Shown: piece by piece, positions 1 through 9,300 of the stretch
How the letters are laid out: the number at the start of each line of letters is the position of its first letter
How positions within the stretch are numbered: the first letter of the stretch is position 1
Assembly: GCF_019059575.1 (NCBI RefSeq)
Contig: NW_024882972.1
Location: 62,001-126,000 of the forward strand
Direction: 5' to 3'
Length of the DNA stretch: 64,000 nt
Source: Amphibalanus amphitrite
Lineage: Eukaryota > Arthropoda > Thecostraca > Balanomorpha > Balanidae
The notes under the pieces: generated by a model
What the model saw: the letters and a program-made list of their open reading frames with translations, nothing else
Told to the model about the DNA's origin: nothing
Database searches by the model: none
Position numbers and translations under genes: made by a program

Positions 1-135
1 CGGGCGGCTGGCGGCGCGCGCGCGTGGCACAGGTGCAGCCAGGTCGAGCGAGCGAGCGGGCGGCGGCGATCAGTGGCCGTCAGTCGGGCGCCGGTGCACG
101 GACGATACACGGAGACGGACAGACAGTCGGCAGAG
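1..135 (+). other. 5' leader of the TGF-beta ligand gene
   Basis: GC-rich, purine-rich DNA with ACGGAGACGGACAGACAG just ahead of the start codon. No TATA box or clear initiator is visible in the 135 bases available, so the promoter probably lies outside the window. Confidence 0.4.
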
Positions 136-339
136 ATGGCGCGGGCCGGGCGGGTCTGGGCGGCCGCGCTGGCCGCGCTGGCGGTGGCGGCCGCGGCCGT
201 GCACGCGCTGCCGGCGGGCCGCGGCGAGGAGCTGTCGGAGGGCGCCGAACACACCGAGGGCACCGAGCTGGAGCGGCTGGTCAGCAGGATCCGGCGCCGG
301 GTCATCGACGAGCTCGGCCTGTCGCACTCCGTGGTCAGG
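136..339 (+). CDS. Exon 1 of the TGF-beta ligand: signal peptide and start of prodomain
   Basis: ATG at 136 follows a purine-rich leader and opens a signal peptide. The exon encodes 68 residues and ends after an AGG codon in phase 0. The donor reads AGG|GTGAGT with GT at 340-341. The open frame runs on to 705, but beyond 339 it becomes AT-rich and loses coding character, which supports splicing here. A GTG-started upstream extension in the same frame lacks signal-peptide character, so ATG 136 is the start chosen. Confidence 0.85.
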
Positions 340-3300
340 GTGAGTGCACGCTCCGGGGACTGGTGCAGCGGGGCTCCGCTCCTATCCCAACGAATAATCC
401 GTCTCTGCTATCCCAACGATAAAATGCGGTATATGACACAGTCATTTAGAAGCTTTCCTGTGGGTAATTTTAAAATAATTCAAATGCAACTTATATTTCC
501 CGAAAATGTGTTAGTGTTTCAAAGGCAAAAAGGAAAAGTCCAATCCAAAGGGCAAACACAGAAGTGTTACCAAAGCTACAATGCAGTAATATGTTCATTG
601 ACTTCAATGAATAGTGATATTGCTTTACAGTTTCACCTGAAAAGTTCAGCAACATTATGTACACGACAAAATCTCACACCCATCAATGTTCATGTATGTT
701 GTTAACAGCCTTGCTACTCTGAAATTGTAAGAATTTTGCGAGATATCGTGGTCATGGTCAAGTATTCTATCGAATAAATTTCCTTACCAACGACATAATA
801 CTCGATACAGCTGTCTCCTGAGAAACAATTGTGATTCTTACGGTACTTCCGCAATCTGTGCAAACTAGCTTGTTATCTTGCCTCTCGTAATAGGCCTCAG
901 ACATTTTTTTGCGCACTTGAGTTAGCGTATATCTGTAAGATATAAAATGATAGCACGCACATATCTAAGCATTGACCAAATGCATCAATCCGTCAAGCTC
1001 AAATTTAATGTTTTAGGAAGGTAATCAGAGATAAATGAGGAGCTTAATATCTTGTATCCGAGTGTTCACCCAGTCCTAAAACACACGCATGTCTAACAAC
1101 ACAGCAAAATTGAGCGAATGGTAGTCGAGTTGCGTTCTAGAGGACATTGACCCGTCAGGCGCAGGGTCGGCCCCCGGTCTCAAATGTGCGCCACTGGGGC
1201 CGCGCTGTCCGGGGAGGGCTCCCCTCCCGGTCCCCTCCACGCAGCCACCCGCTGACCTCAGCTGCCCCTGGTGACACAATGTCGGCCCCTCACACACAGC
1301 ACACCGCCGCCAACATATACACTATGTTCAGCCGACACAACTCTCATCGCCGGTTCCCCGAACCTGTATCGGGTCCTGTGTCGTGTCACAAGTGCCGCGC
1401 GGCCCAGAGCCAGTTCGTCCCGCGACAGCGCACACCCGTGTAACGCCACGGCAGATTGAGTCGTCAAGGGCGCTAAGTCGCGCTTGTTAGACCCAAAGCT
1501 GTGTGTACATGAATTAATTTACACTATGACGTGGGAGGGTTGCCTAATCGTCATCCGCGGCGCCTGATATCCAGCCCTGACACAGCGAACATGTGCGACA
1601 CGATGGACATATCAGTCAGCACTATCACAGCCGGTGCGGTTCTCAGAAAATTGGCCGATTGACGAGTAAACCAGGACAGTTAAGGTCGCTCTCCACTTCA
1701 GTCGGGCGGCACATGTAAACACAAAAGTCAGGTGCACGCGAAGCTCAGAGGGCCGGCGCGTTCCGCGCTCGGTCCCGGCTATCAACACTTGGCCGGGGCT
1801 GTTGACAAAATGCACCGGATTACACATTCCGTCGCTATCTGATGCGATTGTGTGCTTATTTAGGTTCCCTCACTGGCGACCTTATTTGTTGGCCGGTGCT
1901 CAAGCTGGATTGCCGCGTGTGAATTTAGTTCGCAGAACAGACTTATCGAGTCAGTGTGTATTTAGCCTAAGAGCTGGCACCAACACAGGCTCGGCACCAA
2001 CTGGGCTGCTTTAATCGAGCTCTCAGGGGCATTCAGCGTATGACATAATTTACAAGTGTGCCCCCCGCGCTGCCTGCTATCTTATCTCGCCGCTCCGCCA
2101 CCCTTCTGTGGCCTATCAGTGCGCCGTGACCGTGGCAACCCTTGAGGTCAGGCCCTGTGCCCGGGACACCGGAATGTCACCGCCGACAGCGGGCCCCCGG
2201 CTGCCGGGACGGAGCGCCGTCTCCCGGGACGGAGTGCCGTCTGCCGGGACGGAGGGCCGTCTGCCGGGACGGAGGGCCGTCTCCCGGGACGGAGCGCCGT
2301 CTGCCGGGACCGAGGGCCGCCTCTCTCGGGACGAAGCCGCTCGTCGCGGGCCACCGACGGGCGCCGTCGGCCCGTCGGCCGCCGCCGCCGCCGGGGCACC
2401 TGTTGCGCGGCGCGGCGGCCGGCTCGGCGCTGCAGTCGCCGCGGGACGAGCTCGGCGGCTGGCCCGGCGGCGGCGGTGTCGCCGGCGGCGCGCCACCAAC
2501 CGGGATGTGTGATCTGCCGCGGGAGGGGCCGGCCGCCGATCGGACACGCTCGTGATTGCGCCGCCGCCGCCGCCGCCGCCGCCGTGGAAATCCCGAGCCG
2601 GCCGAGGTGCCGCTGCCGCCGGCGACCCGGGAGAGCGGGACCCGCCCGGCGTGCTCACGGCTCGTGCCACCCCACCCCCGCCGCCACCGACCCGACTTTC
2701 CAGGTACGCGGCCGGTCCGGAAAGTCAGCCGTCCCGCCCCCGCACCGTCCGTCTGCCGTGCCTCGCGCACAGCGCCGGCCGCCTACTTTCGCCACGATAT
2801 ATGTCTGTCGACACGGTCGTAAAAGGCCCCTCGGGGCTCCAAAGTGCTGCGAGGGCGTCCGGCCAGCGCAGTCTCTTCCTGAAGTCGCCGCTCTGGGCTG
2901 GGTGGGGGCGCCGCTCCGGGCCGGCCGCGCCGAAGCCGGTGTCACGACACTGGCGCGCCGGCGCGCCGGTTCCACGCAGTCTGGCCGTGTCGCGCAGCGC
3001 TTATCGGGGTGCCGTCAGCGCGGGCCGCCGCCCCACCGGGCTCGGTCACGGAGACGGTCGGGCCCGCCCGGGTGTCACCACCGATGTCCCCACCTGATAG
3101 TGCCCGGCCGCCGCGCCGATCGGCCCCGTGGCCACTGTCTTTGGGGAGGGCCGAGCCGGACCCGGCCAGCGGCACGAGCGGCCCCTGGCCGGCGCGGGCG
3201 GGCCTTTGATGGCCGTGCCGCAGCGATGGAACACGACACCGGCGCGGCGGGCGACTGTCCGACCCGTGTCCACGAGCACGCCACCGCCAGCTGGCCGGCC

Positions 3301-6300
3301 GACCGGAGCGCCGATTTCGATGAACTAATTGGCGGCGTACACACATGCTCCTTTTGTTGAGCAATGTCTGCAACACGACCAACATGCCGGCGACACGACA
3401 AGTGCATTAAGTGCCTGTCAGTCACCGATTTGTAGATAGGCGGCCGACCGGCAACTTTGGCGGATGTGACTGCGAGCCCGGCTCAATGAGATCGTTTATC
3501 ATTTTCCGACAGATAATTCGCGGATGGTTGGAATAATTGGTGGTGCGCCCAGGTGCGCCCGTGACTCAGGGCTGATCCACCGCGGGGCGCGGCGCGGCGG
3601 TGCCCGTCCGCGGTCGGTGATGTCAATGAACAAGTGCGTAGCTGCCCGCCGCCGCGGACGAGCCAATCACTGAACAAAACCGGGTCATATGGATGACTGA
3701 TGAGTGGCGACAGTGGCTGCTGAATGCTGGGAATGCTGACTAAATTGTGATCGATTGCGGCACTTAAGGTCCGATAGGGCTATCAGATATCTCCAAAAGA
3801 ATCTGACACATCCACTTAATTATGCGCGACATGCAGCAGAAGATGAGGCCCGTTGCCGTGCCCTCACCCTCTGACACACCTGTTCATTAGGAGGCTAACT
3901 ATGCATATCCTCATGTTGCATGTCATATTACTAGTGCTCTGTGAGAGCAGTGAGAAACTGTTGCAACGTACCAGTGACGGCGGCCAATAGGTGGAACTGT
4001 GTATGAGCCGCCGATGGCGTCACGGTCGTTGTGGCGAGCTCACCGCGCCAGAGATGTGCCGCCATAAAGATAACGTCATCCGTTGGTATGAATTACACAG
4101 CGTCATCTGTAGACACTGGGAGAGAACAAATAAACTGGCCGCACTTCTTCAGTGCGACTCATCTCATGCAAAACAATCAGCCGAAATATACGATGGAAAG
4201 ACCGGCGCCGTGACAAGTGAGCAGAAAGTGAGCGGCTTTTGTAGTTGTTAAGTGTGCCAACTGTCAAAAGCTGTCGAAGCCGCGAACCGTTTTGTCGAGT
4301 CATTGTCCCATTCAGTCATCCCATTCGTCTCCCAGATCGTTGCACGTTGAAACATTCGTCTCTAATTAGAGTAGAGCTTCATAGCATGCCTGAACCGAGA
4401 GTAACTTCAAACGGCGCCGCAGTAGCCGCTGCCAGCTCTGCGGACCATTGGCGTTCCGCCGGCGGCCGTTGGGGCTGCGTGGAGCCGTTTCGGCAGGTCG
4501 GCCGGGCGGCGGTAGGTAGGGAATTCCGCACCGGTGTGCCGCCGGGGCCCGGGGCCGCAGCTAGCCGTGTTTGCCCGCCGTCCGCCCACGCACGGCACCC
4601 GGAGCGGGCCAGGCCGGACCGGGGCGGGGTCGGCTCCTCACGAGTCGCCGCCGGCGCACCTACCGCCGCTGACATCAGCCGGCCGGCCGGCCGCGCTGCG
4701 TGCGCCCGCTCCCCGGCCTGACGGAGGTCAGCCCGACCGGGCGCGGGCGCTCCGTGTCACACGGCGTGCTCCGCGTCGGTGGCTTCCGGGAGCGGCTCTG
4801 AATCAGCGGCGGCGGCGGCGGCATCCTTCCTGTCCGGCCGCCCCCGCCCCCGCCCCCGCCGCTGACGTCACGACACGCACGCAGTGACACCGTGTCACGG
4901 CAGATCCGGCCGCGACACCGCACGCGACTTCGGCCCGCCACCGTCGGCGCCGACGGCACCGACGGGTCAGTTCGTCGGAAAGGTCGCGTCACGCCTCCTC
5001 CACTGAACTCGGCCCCGTTTTCGACGTTAAAATTTAAGCCTTACGTAGAAGCGCAGGCGGAAAGTTTGAACGGACCGCTTATAGCGAGTGCTACGCTACT
5101 TTCGATGAAAGTCAAATTGGGCGGATGTCTTCCATGTCACGCACGTGTCGACCACGATACTATGGTTGGGGTGGGCTGTTGGTGGAGCAGCTAGTCGGGT
5201 GGCGCTGACATTTGACCCGGGGCTGATCGTGTCGGGCGCTGCCGGTGTCGGTGCGCCCGCCGCTGGCCGCGCCGCTCCGCCCCCGCACTGAGGGGCCGGC
5301 CCGCCGCCCAAACTGCCGCCAGCCGGCGGCCGGCCGAGCATCACCAATTAGCGGCGCGCGATGACGTGAGACCGCGTCTGCCTGCGGTAACTGGCCGGGC
5401 CGGCCGGTAGCGGGGCCGCTCTCAAAGCCAGCGCCGCGCCACACGCCATTGAGCGCTGGGAAAGTCCGATCAGCACCCGGCGGCGCCGGCGACGGAAGGG
5501 CGCGCAGCTCTCCCGCCCGTGCCCCCTCGCATTCAATTCAGGCATCGCATTCTCCTAGCGTTGGCCCTGCATCTGACGCTGCGCAGCTGTTTGACGGCGG
5601 TTTTCTCGTTTTTCAGAACACGACAGCGGAGGAGATGGAGGCCGTCATGGAGGAGTACCGGCGTCTGGTGGCCGAGCGGAGCGGCCCGGAGCCGGACACC
5701 AGTCCACTGGAGATCGCCGCCACCTCGGTGGAGCGAGGTGAGTCCACCGCCGCACTCAGAGACCCCCCTCCCCCTCCCCGGGGTGCACTGTCCACATAGC
5801 GACACCGCCATTCAAGCGGCCGGTCTAATTCGGGCCGGCCGCCGGGTCCGCACTGACCACCTTCAATAGCCGCGCCTTCGCTGGAGGTGCTGTTGGCAAT
5901 CAATACATCCGGCTGCGGCAGTTCCGCTGTCGGCTCGCGGGCTCAGCGCTGACGGCGCGGCCGGCCGCCACAGCGCCGCCCAGACCGCCGTGCGAACAGC
6001 TGCCAAGATAAAATCGCGCCACCTCTTGTCCTATCGGCCACATTCGCGTGCCTACAAATCATAAAAACACGCCGACAACGGCCAGCTAAAAATAATAACA
6101 AAATCGTGTGAGGGCGCGAACGGCGGTTTACCTTGTCGCCCACATGCAACTGACGCCTGGTCGCCACTCGTTTCCTGGTGGATGGGTTTTCACCGGGCGG
6201 GCGGGCGGCGCTGTTGGCGGCCGGGCCACTGCACGGCGACAGGACCCTCTCGTCCCGCCGGGCCGGGCCACGGACTGGTCAACAGCCACACGTGTCTATG

Positions 6301-9300
6301 CACGTGATGGGAGACAGTTCCGCCGCCGAGCAGGCAGCGCACGTCACCGTGCGACAATCACGGCGCGCCGATCACACCGCATGTTTGGCATACCTCTCAC
6401 ATCATTCCTGCGTCACGCATCTCACGGCCGATTAGCTACCGCCCACGGCGGCGGCGCTCGGTACACGGGCACTGACTGCCGGCGCTGACTCACTGACCGG
6501 CCGCCGACCAGTGACGGCACACCGGTGACCGCTGACCGCCGACCGGTGACCGGTGACGGCGGCACACCGGTGACCGGTGACCGGTGACGGCCGACCGCCG
6601 ACCGGTGACCGGTGACGGCCGACCGCCGACCGCCGACCGGTGACGGCGGCACACCGCACTATGGTTGGAAACGGCCTCACGGATGGCCGTGGGCAATTTC
6701 GGAATATATGTATATTTGGGGTGTCATTCTGTTGCAAATTGATGAAATGTTTTGAATTGGGCAGAAAAAATTATTTAGTTGCGCATTTAGTCTCCATTAT
6801 TGTACGTGGAATCGGGAGTTTCTGACAGTGACTTTTTTGGTGCGCCGTCAAAGGTTTAAACAACCGCGCTGGTGATAGCATGTGGAGTACCTCCATGACG
6901 TTGTAAAACTGGATTATTATATATCAAAATAATCCTTGTTATGTTGGCTATCGAGTGGAGTGACTCTTTTTCCCATGCGTGTTCAAAATCAGGAACGGCA
7001 TTGCATTCTGTTTGCAGTGTCACCACAGCAATATTTGCAAAATTGCGTTTATGTTTCATTGGACATACAAAAAGTTCTCCATCGACCTCCATTGAGCTTT
7101 TTGGCAGAATAAATCGCTGTTCAATTCTGCGTAAGGGGAACGTAAAAGCAGACTGCGCACTTGTGCGCAAAATCGTCCGTGAAGCGTCATCTCCCGAGGC
7201 GTACCTACCCGTCGCTTCGTTAGCACCAGGTCGGCTCGTCAGTCTTGCAATCGCTTATCCTTATAAATGATGGTAAGAAGCAGGGTTGCGGAGTCGTGGT
7301 GGCGCCAAATCCGACTCCGACTACGACTCCGACTCCTGACTCGTTGCCATGACTCCGGCCGACTCTGTCTCCGACTCCGGACCCCTGCCAGTGTTTCGGA
7401 GTCGCGATGGAGCTGTTCCGATTCGGACCGACTCCGACTTCCACTGCGGGCTCCTGACCGACCCCGACTCCGACTCCGACTCCTGGCTCGTTGCCACGAC
7501 TCTGGGCGACTCTGACTCCGACTCCGACTCCGACTCCGACTCTGACTTCGACTCCGCACCCCTCGTAAGAAGTAACTGCTCGCCCCTGCACCTGGAGTAT
7601 GAATATCGTGCAAACGTGTATGGATATCCTGGAGTATGGATATGGATATCCACTGACAGAACAGACATACAGACATGCTGTAAACTCCATTACACTGCCA
7701 ATACCATGGCAAATCAAATGGCTATCTATGGTTTTTGATCATCGTTCTACAGTTTCCAAAATCTTGAACTGAATGTTGGCAATTTCTCGTGACTACTTCA
7801 CGACCATGACGCATGCATTTCTGAAATTGATCTTTTTTCAACCAGCCACGTACTCGTATGATAAAATGAATGTCACCATCGTGTTCTACGCCCAAAAGTA
7901 CCCATAAAACATGTGTCATGCATGGGCTGCGGATAGGTACCAGTTTTAATTTTCGGGGTTATGTGCTTACCTGATTGACCTGACTTTGACCCTGGCCAGT
8001 GGCCTATGCTTGACTGACCCCTACATTGATCTGACACTCTTTTAGCACTTATATGAAGGGTTGTGACAGTTGTGACAGTTGTGACAGATTGTTTAGGACC
8101 AACTGATGACTGAATTTATTTAGGACCAACTGATGACGATATAATCGAAACGCGAAACGCGAGGCACCGATTGCGAGGTTCTAAAGTCCATGCTACTGAA
8201 AGCCCGATTTCAAGTGTTTGACCTGACCTTGACCCGACCTGTGACCTCGAAATTCAGCTTTAAAGTATTCATGTGAATCGTCTCGTCGCGTTCTTCTTTC
8301 GTTTGCCGCGCCTCGTGCGTTTCGCTGCGCCTATTTGTTCGCGAGTTATCGGCTGGGGGCGTTGAACGCCCCCCCCCCCCCCCCGGCAAACGGCGGATGG
8401 GGAAATACCCCAGCAACTGCCGGGTTAATCTGACGCATGTTTTGTCATTTGATCGTCATTTTATTTCTTACTTTTTTGCCTAATCTAAAAAAAAAATCAT
8501 AAATACTCTTTCTCCAAATTTGTGACCCTTTATGACCAATAGTAAGACACTGTGCGTCACTACGTTGATATTTCTCGCCCTAAAGCATAACAACAATATC
8601 CATTCAGTAATAGCAGTATTCAAAACATGTTCAAAATGCCTCACGATATCGATAACATAACGAAAGACATAGGCGACTTATGACATACTTGCAATGATGA
8701 CGTCACACACGCGTGACGTGACGTGACCTCGTCATTTCTGAGTTACTGTATGATGCACGAAAGACACTGGTATACCTATGCAAAGTTTCATCGCAGTCGG
8801 TCTACGCATTAACAAGTTATGGGCAAAACATTTTTTCGCGTTGACCCCCGGCCATCCGTGAGGCCGTTTCCAACCATAGTGCACCGGTGGCAGTTTCCGG
8901 CCGATCGGCTGATCGGCTGATCAGCAAGCCGGATGTTGCGACTGCACGAGGCCGCGCGCCGCGCCGCCTCTCGGCTCAATACCGCCGGGAATTCCACCCA
9001 CACTGGCCGGCTAAATATAGCGCCGGTTCGCGGTGTGAATTGAGACGATCACCGCTGCGCTGGCCGCACCGGCCCGGTTCCCATCGGGCCGGCCCACAAT
9101 GGCAGGGGGCGGTGCCGGGGCGCAGCTGCGGCCGCGTACCCGACGGCACCGGACAGGGGCGGGCGGCACAACTCAGCGCCGCCGGTCAGCCGGCACGTGC
9201 CGCGCGCGCCGTCTCCGGGCAGGCCGGGGCCGAGTCGCCGGGTCCGCGGCCGCCGGACCCCACACACGGCTACAGGTGACGTCATCCGACGATCTCGGTG

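Larger units (their letters stand above)
6657..8881. mobile_element. Transib-like DNA transposon relic, TIRs starting CACTATGG, 5-bp TSD CACCG
   Basis: Inverted ends of about 33 bp begin CACTATGGTTGGAAACGG (6657) and match in reverse complement up to 8881. CACCG directly flanks both ends (6652-6656 and 8882-8886). Transib elements are known for CACWRTG ends, related to the V(D)J heptamer, and for 5-bp GC-rich target duplications, so this assignment fits. No RAG1-core-like protein is readable: the longest frame (6856-7170, minus strand) is unrecognised. The copy is therefore non-autonomous or decayed. It carries a hAT MITE (7281-7564) and a piggyBac-type end (8210-8428). Confidence 0.7.

Noticed and set aside
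340-705. Readthrough of exon 1 as a single-exon 190-residue protein
   Set aside because: A strong GTGAGT donor sits at 340, composition turns AT-rich after it, and the joined exons give a full TGF-beta precursor.
2116-3360. Several long open frames on both strands in intron 1
   Set aside because: They overlap in many frames at once in very GC-rich DNA with few stops, cross a 20-bp minisatellite, and show no domain or splice support.
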